This document shows, in pieces, positions 8,801-21,700 of a DNA stretch of 27,128 bases. The stretch comes from Priapulus caudatus (lineage: Eukaryota; Priapulida; Priapulimorpha; Priapulimorphida; Priapulidae): the NCBI RefSeq assembly GCF_000485595.1, contig NW_014577124.1, forward strand, positions 160,448 to 187,575, in the 5' to 3' direction. The position numbers and the translations under genes were made by a program. The notes below the pieces were generated by a model that worked only from the letters and a program-made list of their open reading frames with translations, made no database searches and was not told where the DNA came from. The stretch's first letter is position 1. Each line of letters begins with the position of its first letter.

Positions 8801-11455
8801 GCGTGCAAGTTGTGCGTGTGTGCGTACGCGCATTCAAGCGTGCCTTTGTATAAATACTTTCATGGCAATTAAGTGCCAGCTGAAAATCAATATTTCAAAT
8901 AATTGGTTTCTAATTCGGAGACTTTTTGCACTCACAGTATAGAGCAGTTGTGGAGAAAACAAATTACCGACACACCTTGCATCAAACCTCGCGTTAGTAC
9001 TTAATCACCTTACTACCAAATCACCTTAATACGTGTAATCGCGCCACACGCTACAAATTCCGATTGTTTGCAACAACCAAAGCCGACCACGTGAATGACA
9101 TTCTGGTTTTGCCAGAGCCGCCGGCTGCGAAAAGTGGGGGGAAATTGTGCGAGAGAAAATCGCTGGATTGATGCCGTGTGAAAATATTTACACTCCGGTG
9201 CCGTTCGATATATGCATCAAGAAGCTTCAGTGTGAAACCAGGCTGTGAGCATGGTGCTATAAAAATGTACGTTCGTGCTAGACTGACGAATTTGAGGCGT
9301 TTTCACGACAGAATCTCCACGCACCATTTCGCTTACTGTTCGAGGGCCGGCCACGGCGAGCGAAAAAACAAACAAACTTCTGGTGAAATTGAGTACGCGG
9401 GCTCTGCGCAATTTTTTGGTCATTTGCAGAACATTAGGCGGCTGAGCGCATGGAAGTTTAATGATAACGATCGCGTGCTCAAATAGCTGGTAACCTTCAC
9501 CGAGCGATGGAAAGACGTGGTTTTCTGCAGGCTGATAGACATCGTTGCGCTATTTAGAACAACAGCGGGGCGTAATTATAGGGAGGGCAGGTCTGTTTGA
9601 TCACCCGGCAGAAGACTGCTGGCACATGCCAGGGGCGTGTACAGGATTTGTACCAGGGCAGGGGCGGATCCAGGGCTGAAGCTAGACAGTATTTTTCCAG
9701 ATTTTAAGGGCACATCCCTCAAAAAGGGCACACCACCCCACAGTGGGCGCCGTTAGGCGCGGAAGCACATGGCGGGGGGTCTGGGGAGCCTCCCCCAGGA
9801 AATTTCAAAATTTCAAGGGTCCCTGGGCACAAAAATGAGCACCGTTTGAGCACACATTTAGTCAAGCAGCAATAGCTAAAAACCATATGGAATTTTATTT
9901 CTGCTTCATTTTGCCTGCGCTTTGCATACCAGCAATTAATGCAGAATGATTCAAGCACTTCCCTTCTTTTTCAGATATCAAAGCTAGTTTTGTTACCATG
10001 TAAAATTTTGATTTCCTTCTTGATTTTCGTCCTGTCAATGAATCAGAAGAAAAAGAAAACAAATAAAGAATATAGGCAAATTCCATCAAATTGTTTTAGA
10101 ACTGTATTTTTTAGCGCAAAATTTCGAAGGGCACTTTGAAGTCTAGACCGTATTTCCCAATACGGCAAATACGGTCTGAATCCGCCCCTGCGGGGGGGGG
10201 GGTCTAACCGTAACCCAAAGTTGCGAGCACGCGAAGGGGGGGGGGACTCCCCCAGAAATATTTTGAAATTAGACCGCTTGCGTTCAGTCCGTGACCGTTG
10301 CCTCAGATGCGTTTTCTGCGCGAGCAGGGGGGGGGGGCGGACCCCCTGGAACACGCCCCTGCATGCCATTATTGAATCTTTGTTCAAAGAAACGTAAATT
10401 GGCAGGCAAACAACTTTATCGTGCTATACAGTGAAATGGCGCCACGCTTGCAGTCAGTGGCTACAGTGCAACGTGTGCCAACGAAAATGCCAGCTCCCCA
10501 GAGACTGAGATTGGCTCACGAAAAGATTGAATGTATCGCTATAACGTATTTTTATTGTGGCACCATAGAATATTTAATCTATTTAGGACTGAGCAATTTC
10601 TCTCCAATAAAAATGCGCACGCGGACAGAAAAACCGAGTTTCTGAATAGATCAAATTCAAATCTGTGGTTGTACGCGTTCTAAGAAAGTGCACATGCATG
10701 CAGCAACTGTACTCTATCGTGCAAGATCTCGACTGTTTGCTCATGGGCTGAAAGGAAACGTCTGTAGGCCTACCCGTTCATTTCTAGAAAACGCGAGAGG
10801 TTTTAGGCAAATTCATCTGAATTTAAAAAGCGATGCAATTTCGATAGACATAGCTGACTGACCTTTATACACACAGTTTACAGAAGACAGATGAAATGTG
10901 AAAATGAAATCTGACTTCAGAAACCAAATGAGTGTTCGGTAGGCCGGTTTAGGCACTCAAAGAAAACTCAAAATTGGTTGACTGTTTGTTAAAACATAGC
11001 GTAAAAGTGTCTATAGAACTACTATATACTATTTTGTAGTTCGTAATAATGCTTCACGGACGAAACAGTTCCATGGACGAAACTGCCTGACGGGTGAATA
11101 GGGTTGTAGTTCTCTAGTAGAACACTAGCTAATAGTACTTACGAGGTTGCTCTATAGCTCTGTATATACCACGTAGGTAGAGGTATAGCTCTTGATTGCA
11201 TACTTACTCATACCAGACTTGTTCTAAACACGTGCAGGTGATTATGTGCACTAGCATTGAGGAACTGCAGGACTATGTGGACCGAGATCAGCTAACCGAA
11301 GACTTGGGAGGTTACATCATTTACAACCACAATGTTTGGATAGAGCACCGATCTGTACGTGTTTCCATGATAAAGTGCAACTTTCATTATTAACAATAAT
11401 TAAAAACTAACAATTAATAACAATATATAATTATATACATATAGATATTTGCATG

Positions 11456-11508
<53 letters not shown>

Positions 11509-14500
11509 TATGTGTGTGTGTGTGTATATATATTATAGTGTCCCAGTATAGATTTCTATAGAAGCACTATATGCTGCAGCAATGCTGAAAATCACACACT
11601 GCCATCACAAAAATTGTCCTACATATGCCCAGATTGGATGTCTATATATCCCGAATCACATCGATATTTTGGCACGCATACCTTTCGATCGCAAATAGAC
11701 GATCGTTCTTGGTCACACCTGCGCTGAGCGTGCGAATGTCAATCATCGGTGTGTGGTGACAACAGGTCTGTTTACCTGTAATGATCCCAGTCGTGCAGTA
11801 ATGATTCCACGGCCATCGCCTCGGCGCGCGTGCGGTAATGATTGCGCGGAGATTCTCCATCGCTCTCTATAGCTTTCTATAACTGACCGCGACCTGCGGG
11901 TTTTATTTGCGTTTTCCAGGCAATTGAGAAGTTTTCGGCGAACACGCAGATCATCTCTCACTCGCTGCGAGAGCTCGCGAACAAGCTGACGGAGACGGAA
12001 CTTCCGAACGATGTCGAGTCGACAGAGGTATAAACTATAGCCGCTGTCGGTCGGCGACCTTCTTTTATTTTTTATTATTTTTTATTCTTTTATTTTAGTT
12101 TGGGTGCGTCTAAATTTGCGGCCATCTTGGAAAGGGAGGCGCTCTGCTGTCTCGGCAGCATTCACGTCTGTATGCAGCAACAACGGCTCTTTTGAGGTCT
12201 CGAAAAGCGAAAAGAAAGGAAGCTCTAATGAGTGTGGGTTTAGAGGTCGCCTCCCTGTGGTAGCCTGTCTCTGTCCGGGGCACTTCTTGCAGCTGTGGTA
12301 CTTCCCTGGGGAGGGTCTACACTAGCTAGTCCTGCTCTGGCTGGGATAGAATAACATCCACAGAAGAACATGTATGCGTCTGTAACATATACAGATGCAT
12401 GCTATCTACTGCCAGTATAGTAGACTGATAAATATTCCGGCAAACTACAAGAAATAGATTCGCTAAATTAATGTGGAATGGACGGCATACGTGACACCAA
12501 TGGTGTGATATAGCATGGTTGTGATGATGGCGTAGCATGGCATATATATCATATATATACGTCGCATGTTCGCCCAAAGTTGCAACATAGTGTAGGTGAT
12601 GTTTAAGAACCCATAACAAGTTAATAAGTGTTTCCAATCAACATTTTGTGGTGATTCGATAACCCTCCTAAAACTTTGCATTCGGGAAACCATTATAGCA
12701 AATTGTCAGGGAGCAAATCGGAAGTTATTAGATTCATTCTATATTTTACCATGCGTGTACTGTTTAAAAATTAACGTACGATGACTCTGATAATCAAATG
12801 AGAGTAATAAAAATCGAGCGCGATCCTTCGCGTCGTGAGATTTCTTGAACCTGCAGTTTTACGTCGGCTAGCTTCAGTTTACACCAACTCGGCGGAGTCA
12901 CTAGTCTCCTGAAGAGAGCTTCAAAATGTGTAGGCAATTGCTCATCGTGCAGAAGGTCATATAATTTCGACCATGAATTATTAAAGATCATCGGACTCCC
13001 TCAGTATTCCCTCGCGTTTCATACTTAGATTACCAACACGTTCAATCACTATAGCTGCAGAAGGTCTACGTCTGTTTCCGGGAGAAATTCACCTCACCTA
13101 ATCTCATCTCCAATCTGTTCAGAATGGCTTTGATGACTAATTACACAGATGCTGTGAGTGGTTGCGTAACAATGAGATATGTTGTTCTAATTATTCGGAC
13201 CTATTATCTCTAACACGGTGTTAATTAGTACCACAGCCGACTCGTCAGACAATACAACGTGGCTGTGACGAATCAAATGACGAATCGAACGCGCTGCGTG
13301 GCTGTGTGCTTTTCAGGCGTTGCTGCTGGCACAGGGTAACCAACGGGATGACATTAAGGACGACCTGACGAGTGCTATGAGACACGGGGAAACCTTGTTG
13401 AAGTGTCTACGGCGGCCTTTGTCGCAGGGAGACGGACGCGGCTCGTACCCAGACAAGTTGACTAACATAGCTGCTCTGGATAGGTAACTGATAGCACTGC
13501 ACTCATCTTCATCTTCTCTGCTGCCTGTGTATCTTATCTGATCGCTAGGCGAGCGAGCTTTCATTGCTTCTGGAATGACATTACGTGATTCATCAGTGCT
13601 CCTTAGATTACTGTGCTGTGTGCTCAGCCGCATGTAAATGGCGTGATGTATCATGAGAACTGTGCGATGCAGTGATACTTTAACCGAACCTGTGTATTAA
13701 TTCCACACACAAAAATCTGCATTATGAATTGCAAATCAACATTCATGAAAAATTCATGACTAAAATCAGGAAAATGAGATTTAACAAAATTCGCGAGTCA
13801 CTTCCCTGCTATAATTGAAGCAATCTATAATGAACGTTTGTTTTAGAATGGCAACAAATGACAAGTTTTTCCAGTAAGAGAATGCGATCGCGATTGCGAA
13901 ACCTCGTGCACGCTATGGCGTTGATGTATGCGACGTCGTAGAGTGTACTGGACGTCTATAGTCGCTCTAGCGTCGCTAACGCCTTCCCCGTGTTCCTGGC
14001 AGGTTGCTGGTGCAGCTGGAGGAGACAGAGAGGGTGTTTGACAGCTTCTGGCAGAAGCACGAGCTGAAGCTGCAACAGTGCCTGCAGCTGAGGAAGTTTG
14101 AGCAGGAGTTCCGAGTGGTACGTATACAGCACGAGATGGAGGGGCTAACGTGGTAGGCGTCAACACACAATGAGGATGGGGGAGGGGTGGGACTTACGAT
14201 AGGGGAGAGTAGATTTACACCAGGGGAGGGGCCGTCTTACAGTAGGGGTGGGGGGGGGGCAATGTAAAACGTAAGAGGAACTGTCTCAGTATAGGGAGAG
14301 TACCAAAGTACAATGGGGGATGGGCTGACATACTATAGGGAGAGGGGGGCTTACAAGAAGGGGAAAGGCTGGCATTTAAGAAGGAGAGAAACAGAGTACA
14401 ATAGAGGGAGGGACAGACATAACAGAGGTATAGGTGCTGGCTTATAACAGAGGGAGGGGTGGACTTACAACAGAGGGGGCAGACTTACAACAGCAGGCAG

Positions 14501-16647
14501 TGGCAGACTTACAACAGAGTCAAGGGCTAACTTACAACACAGAGGGGCTGACTTACAACACAGAGAGGGGTTGACTTACAACAGAGTTAGGGGCTGACTT
14601 ACAACACAGAGAGGGGTTGACTTACAACAGAGTTAGGGGCAGACTTACAAAACAGAGAGGAGTGGACCTATAACAAGGGGAGAAGCTGGCTTACAAAAAG
14701 CGGGGACCTATAACAGTGGGAAGGGCTGACGTGCACCAAAGAGCAGGGCCTACGTGCAATGGGGGAGGCCTGATGTGTGACTCACAGTCATGTGTCACAA
14801 CATATTACGTTTAACCTACGAGGATTGAGGGCCCGTGGGGTAAATATTCTGGCCCCTTTGTAGGTGCAGTAGGTTCATTAAATACTGCTCGACCGCATGG
14901 ATACTTAGTGAGGTAAATAGTGCCACATTCAAGACTTTAGTGTGTTAAATACTGCTAAATGGGAAGAACTTTGGGTGTAGTAATTACTGCTACATGGCAA
15001 TGGCATTAGAGATAATATTACGACCTTCATTGTGGGTCGTAATATTATCTCTATTATCTCAAATATTTTTTATCTTTAATATTCTATTATCTTCATTATC
15101 TCTAATATTATCTAATATAATATTATCAGGAGTCTATCAATATTGATAGACTCCTGATATTATGTCAGGGGTTATTGGGCCCTTCAGTATGGTGAATAAT
15201 GTCTTCCGAGGAATCTGTCCCTGCTATTCATTGCAAACTTTCCAGCAGAGACGTCATTATGGTATGTAAGAAGCATTGGCGTGGTGTGTACATGGTATGG
15301 ACGGGATCCTAGTGTGGTGTGTAAACGCTATGGAGGGAACTTGATGTAGGCCCCTAGTATATGCGTAAGCTATGTAGAAACCTTGGTGTCATGCGTACAC
15401 AAACACCGGGGGTGCCTGTTGTTGTTTGTACAAATATGTACAAAATACAGCACTTAGGGTGCCTGCTATTGTAGTACAAATATATACAAAATACAGCACT
15501 TAGGATGACTGTTGTTGTAGTACAAATCTGCACAAAGTACAGCACTTAAGCGTATCGTTACGCGGTAGAGCACGAAACACGGAAACCGCAGGTCGAGCTG
15601 AATGTAAAACAGTTATATAATCGATAAATGTGCAGAAGCACTCAGGTTAATGTGTGATGAGGTGAAGTCTAGGGCGCCCACAAATAATAAAAACATGCGT
15701 GTGTGCGGTTGGAGCTGGTTACTGCATTATTGTGTGGAATCGCCGATCGAGTCACCGCGCAGGAAATCGTGCAGAACGTTTCTATTTCGCCCAGCTTGTT
15801 CATCGTGAATATATTGCAGCGCCAGAGAATAGAGATGATGAACGGAAAGTGGGTAAATAATTTAGAATTCAACGAATGATTTATGTTTCGCTGATAGCGG
15901 TCGCGCTGCAATCGCTAAACCTTGAGCCTGTCATCGGTTACACGGATGAATGTATGAAAAGATTAATCAAAATTTACATGTTTTAATGACATCCGTGGCA
16001 TTTGTATTATTATGATGAAGAGAACTTTCATTTGATTGAACTCGTGCCAGACATTTTGACAGATTATTCGTGTGGGCCCTGCGTTTTGTTTGTTCGGGAA
16101 AACTGTGTAAACTAAGTCACTTTTACTACAGCACATGTCATGTTTGAACTTGTTAAGCTCGTAATACCTTCATGGCAAAATTAATATTAATATCGCAAAC
16201 GTTACATATTGCGCGGAATGGGTTTGAAAGGTGCGCATTTTCATTATCTTCGTCGACTTTGCTTTACGGATCTCAGGGTTGGGAGGGCAGAAGAGAATAT
16301 GGTAACAGGTTTTAGATGTATGCTGATGTTATTCAAGTTGGATATAACTGTCAGTACGCTGGCTGTAAGATCTTACAACAAAAGTACGTAGATTGCATGT
16401 ATACGTACATACGTGCGTGCGTGCGTACGAGCGTGCGTGCGAGCGTGCGTCCATGCGTCCATGCATTCGTGCGCGCGCGTGCGTGTGCTCCGTTTTATAA
16501 GAGCCGTATGTGGCAGCCAAAGTTCCTGATCAGTTTCATTTATATGCATTCATGGTTAACACAGTCTGTCATAGTAGGAGGGTAAATGATGAGTGGCCAG
16601 TACCAGAGGCAAAGCAGAGAAATCCACTATATATGTGTGTGTGCGTG

Positions 16648-16729
<82 letters not shown>

Positions 16730-18681
16730 CTCTTATTCGACGTGCCTCATTATCTTAGTTCATGTACACATTTTTCGCATGACAGTGTCTTTGATGTAAA
16801 GGGTCAATTTTGCTATCTTATGCATGCATGCATGGTCTTAAAGTACCCTTCTGATGAACAGTTACATTACACTTTGATGAAATCTTGCGAGAGGAAGACA
16901 TGGTGCAATAATGTGCATGAGATGGGAGTATACTTATAAAGATTTTCTATAATTTTGGTTGATACTAACGCGTATAGGGTTGTGTCATATTGGGCAATGC
17001 TGTACAACATGCTGTATATACATATAGTGTAATGAGAATTGAGGCATGTAGCAAAAGACACAACTGTGTCATAATTACTAGCAGATTTGAAGTGTTCGGT
17101 GTATTAGTTCAACCCTAATGCGGTTTTATAATAAGATATTAAATATAGTAAGTCAGTTGTAATTTGTCCCTTAGAAAATTCATCCTCAATGAAAATGGTA
17201 TTTTAGAAGCTTGGCTGTTTCGCCGATTAATTTTTATTACTCCAAAATTTCAAATTGATGTCACGAAACATATGAAAACATGTATATTATGTAGGCATAT
17301 TACAACTCAATAATTTATTTGCCATATCCATTCTTTAATATTATAAACTAGAAACCAGATCTGTGAATATCTATCGCAAATGAATTTTTAATACGAAAAT
17401 CTTACCAAACGTGCCGATTCAATCTTATTGAACTTTTTTCACAAGAATCGATCGTTGTTTTTTTTAAATCTCTGCGTAATTGCGTATATTCAAGTCAGAT
17501 GTTGATAACAGTAAATTCTGTATTCTATCTGCACGGACACAAGCTGCAGCAGCATGCACGACACCAGGTATGACCCGCATACAATACTACTACTACTCCA
17601 TACAACAGCTTATATAACAATCCTAACCCCGCCAGTACGGTCATACGATTGTCTGTCGTAAGCATGGACCCCCCGCGGCAGCATTTTTTCGCATTTTTTT
17701 CTCCGACGACCGATTGCCGTCTTTCGCGTTAGTTGGTGTAGGGTGCCACTTCTGAGCTATGTAGTTCAAGTGGAGCAACTGGTTTGGATAACAGGAGACC
17801 GCGTACGCGCGCACACACTGTTTGTCTGCTACGGTTAAAAGCCGCCATATCTTTCCCATCTTCTTGCCTACACGATTTTCTTAGTTTATTAATTAATTCG
17901 TTAAACTGTCTTTGCGATGGTAACGGTGATGAGGCACGTGTACGTAGTTCCCAGTAGATGAATATAGATTCGGCTAGCTAGTTGCACGTAGTTGTATACA
18001 CGTAGTTAAGCAGTTGCACGTAGTTACGCGTGTAGGCGTACGTAATTCTACATTCAGTTATGGCCACATATGTAGTCACACCTCGTAGTTACAAGTAAAA
18101 GTAACCGTAGATTTGCGTTGAATTTACACGTAAGTTAAATGCAGTTAAACGCGTGGTTACTCATCGCTATACGTAGGTATATGTTGTTCCATATATGTAG
18201 TAATATATTTAATGCCATATATGGAATTCTATACTTGGAATTCCATATATGTGTAGGTATGTACGCGTGTAATTCCATATACTAGGATGTAAAGGCAAAC
18301 GTGTGGCGGGCGATGCGTGTAGTATAGTGACACCGGCGTTTGTTTTTCTTTCCGTGCAGCTCTCTGGACAGTTGGTGAAGGCCGAGGCGGGACTGACCAC
18401 TATGACGGACACGGGCGTATCGGTCATGTGCTGCGACGAGCTGCTGACTGACCTCAAGAAGCTAGAAGCCAACGTTAAGGTACTCCGCATATTTTGTGCC
18501 TCCTGTCCCGACCAGACTACGAGACTAACACTTCCATAAGTTCATCCAAATCCAGACTAACGTCTATACATATACTGCGTTATCTTGTGTAGATCGTTCA
18601 TTAAGTTTTGCGTTGAGTGCATGCATGAGTTTCGTATACACAAACACGCGCATGCACGCACAGACGCACGCGTACACACGC

Positions 18682-18719
<38 letters not shown>

Positions 18720-21700
18720 TCGCTACATCGTCATTCTTTCCGACCATGAATCCCCGGCTAATACCCAGATGAGTAAATTTGCGTATTGCCGCATTGTCAA
18801 TTAGCAGACCCGCTGCTAGTTTCAGTCCACTCGCTTACAGTAGCTTCAGCGTCACCACGGTCTGGCCTCATAGCGAATACAGCGCATCTAGCTCGCCGCA
18901 CATACTATATAGCTGAGGTCCCGCATTCCCGCGATATATCGCATTTCGCGCGCGCACCCCACTCCTCGCTATACCCAGCTACTCGAGCGAGTGGTTGCAT
19001 GCCCCACGGAATACAAACAAACAGTGAGCAAAATAGGACTCGTCGACGAAAAGTATTGCGCTGCCGGCTGTTGTTATCGAATGAAGGCGCGGACGAACAA
19101 GCACGCGCAGTCGATCGTCTCTCTCTCTCTCAGTCCGCAGACGTCGGGCTGTCGCGTGTCTAATTGGCTGTAAAGCGATCGCGTTTCTGCTATGTAGTCA
19201 GTATTGATGGTGTGCATCATAATCTGTAATTGGCATATATGAATGGAAGCGAGCCAATGCGAGAACAAATACGGTGATCACGTTAGCGGCGATTCGCGCG
19301 GATTTGCTCCGTACGAGACGGAATCGGATTTTTAGTGGCGTGAGCGCGTCTGCGTCTGTCAGGCGACGTGCGTGTGCTTTGCGTGCAAGCCGCCGGGGTG
19401 TTCTAACATTCAGTTCGTTTTTTGCGAACCTTTCTAGGCTGGTTGTGTGCGATACTTGCGGTGCTTTCTGCTGCTTCTACTACATATCTTTTTCTTTTTC
19501 TTCTGTTTCTTCTACAGATTTTTTATTTTCGTCTTTTTCTTCGTCTTTTTCTTCTTCTTCTGCTTCTACTACATATTTCTCTTTTTCTTCTTCTTCGTCT
19601 TCTTCTTCTGCTTCTGCTTCTACGATATATTTGTCTTCTTCTTCTTCTTCGTCTTCTTTATATTCGCAAAATAAGAGACATGCGTTGTAGTCGTCGTCGT
19701 CGTCATAGTCGTCATTGTCGGATTTTTCTTCATCGTAGTCTTCTTTCTCTTTTTCTTCTTCTTCGTCTTCTTCTTTCTCTTTTTCTTCTTCTTCGTCTTC
19801 TTCTTTTTTATAAGAGTACTAGAGTATCAGGCTCTTATATGCAGAGACAGGCGTCCGTCCCTTCATACTCTTCCCTATTATGCTAAGGCGGGTTCGGTGC
19901 CTTTACACCACAAAATCGATTTATTGTGTTTAACTATGTGATGAAATCGGGCAGCGAGTTAACTTCTATTCAGTGAGAATGGATCAATCTATGCCATCTG
20001 TTACATGTCAACCACAATTTTGGACAGCGGCTGCACAGTCGCACGGAGATTTCGGGTGTTAGAAACCTGCATCTTTCAGGGCGTCAGGATGTCAAAAGAA
20101 GCGGCAAGATATTAGACAGTGTTGACGTAGGCAGTGTTGACGTTGGAGCGCGGGGTGGTTCAGCGAGTGGTGAAAATTACGACCATTCTCATGGAACACG
20201 CCCTGTTAGTGAACGCTGTCACTCACACATATATTCGGGGCATGCATTCCATCGGCAGAGTTTCATCCTATCAAGAGCTAATAATACAGAGGTAATATTA
20301 AATTATAACAATAAAGAGGTATTATTAGCTCTTGATCCTTCTCTTATAGTCATTGACTGCCTTCCTGCCATTTTGCGGCATCGTCTGAACATTACGTCTG
20401 TGATATAACAGGCGTTCAAAAGCAATAATTATGACAGTGGAGTTGTGAACATGGGTTGAAGAGTCAATGAAGTGGAGTTGTGAATATGGGTCGTTGATAT
20501 GTATAGCGCGGGGAAAAAGGGAGTAAATTTTCGCCGTCCAAGACGACTTCCGGTGTTTGGTTATTCTGGAAGCTCAAGCTTCACTTGAAGGTCGACCCGG
20601 GCATGCCGTGGTAATTCACTTAAAACCCTTTCGTGAAAAAATTCATCAATGGCGTTTTGAAAAGTCGAGCAGATGCGAAGCCATCTTGTCCGCATCACCG
20701 CAACACCTGCTGAAGTTCGACAGTAACCAGAAATAACTGCATCTCATAGCATCTGTTGATTTCTCAGGGCACTCTAGCTCCACCTATGTATAACCTTTGC
20801 TCTGCTCGTGAGGCTTGTGATAGAGCGAGTGGTTACATATAGGTAGAGTTAGAGTGCCGATATACTGGTAAGGGAGGCTTGTAGAGCGAGTGCCTACATA
20901 AGTAGAGTTAGGGCGCCGATATACTGGTAAGGGAGGCTTGTAGAGTGAGTGGCTACATAGGTGGAGTTAGAGTGCCGATACTAGTAAGGGAGGCATTTGG
21001 TAGAGTGAGTGGTTACATATAGGTAGAGTTAAGGTGCCGATACTAGTAAGGGAGGCTTGTGATAGAGTGAGTGGTTACATAGGTAGAGTTAGAGTGCCGA
21101 TATACTGGTAAGGGAGGCTTGTGGTAGAGCGAGTGGTTACATAGGTAGAGTTAAGGTGCGTAACTAGTAAGGGAGGCATTTAGTAGAGTGAGTGGTTACA
21201 TAGGGAGAGTAAGGGTGCCGATACTGGTAAACTGGTTTGAAGTCTCTGCTCGTGTTCTGTGATATTCCTGCGGGCTATCTGCTCTAGTGTTGCTGCAAAC
21301 TATCGATGTTTGTGAATTCCGCATGTCTTTGCAGCGTTTAGCTCGTTCAGGTTTTTGCGAACGTCGGGATTAGCGAGGCATGATTCCCATCGGCTGTGTG
21401 AGTGGGGGGAGGGCTGCACCTTATTTGAAGGATGCCTGGCAGATTATATTTGAGGCGCTGGGGGCATTAACGCAATTGGCAAGCATTTGGAAAACGAAGC
21501 GTCGCCCTCGGCTGAGCTGGATCGATGCAAGCAGAGACGAGACGCGAGGCGATGTTTTGTCCACTGATTTTAAATGGTCACGAAAATCTAGTTAAGGGTT
21601 AATTTCCGAAGCAAACGTTGCGAAGTACCTGGATGTCTGCCCCGAAGCATGTTCGATCGTAGGATATACCGAACGAAAACATTCTAACGAACTAGTGATT

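Larger units (their letters stand above)
8681..11237. other. Intron c-d (2557 bp)
   Basis: Bounded by gttagt and cgtgcag. It carries the nested transposon-like elements at 9630-10361. Outside them no repeat array or gene was recognised; an open frame at 9178-9486 has no recognisable domain. Confidence 0.85.
14118..18359. other. Intron g-h (4242 bp)
   Basis: Bounded by gtacgt and cgtgcag. It holds the G-rich minisatellite, two large hairpins, a 46-bp tandem repeat and several microsatellites listed separately. About 15560-16380 and 16760-17900 are mixed or AT-rich sequence with no recognisable feature. Bases 17930-18130 hold loosely repeated cacgtagtt motifs. Confidence 0.85.

Noticed and set aside
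9178-9486. 102-codon open frame in intron c-d
   Set aside because: Starts at GTG, has no recognisable domain and an overlapping open frame of similar length on the other strand.
12060-12325. Possible extra exon after a T-rich tract ending in tttag at about 12099
   Set aside because: In the phase required by exon e the frame hits TAA within five codons, and exons e and f join directly with family-like spacing.
19274-19886. Long open frames rich in Ser, Leu or Phe
   Set aside because: They are translations of the TTC-type tract in different registers; no domain, and composition follows the repeat.
20811-21229. Regular array considered as a CRISPR
   Set aside because: Units are contiguous and diverged throughout, with no constant repeat alternating with unique spacers, and the DNA is animal.
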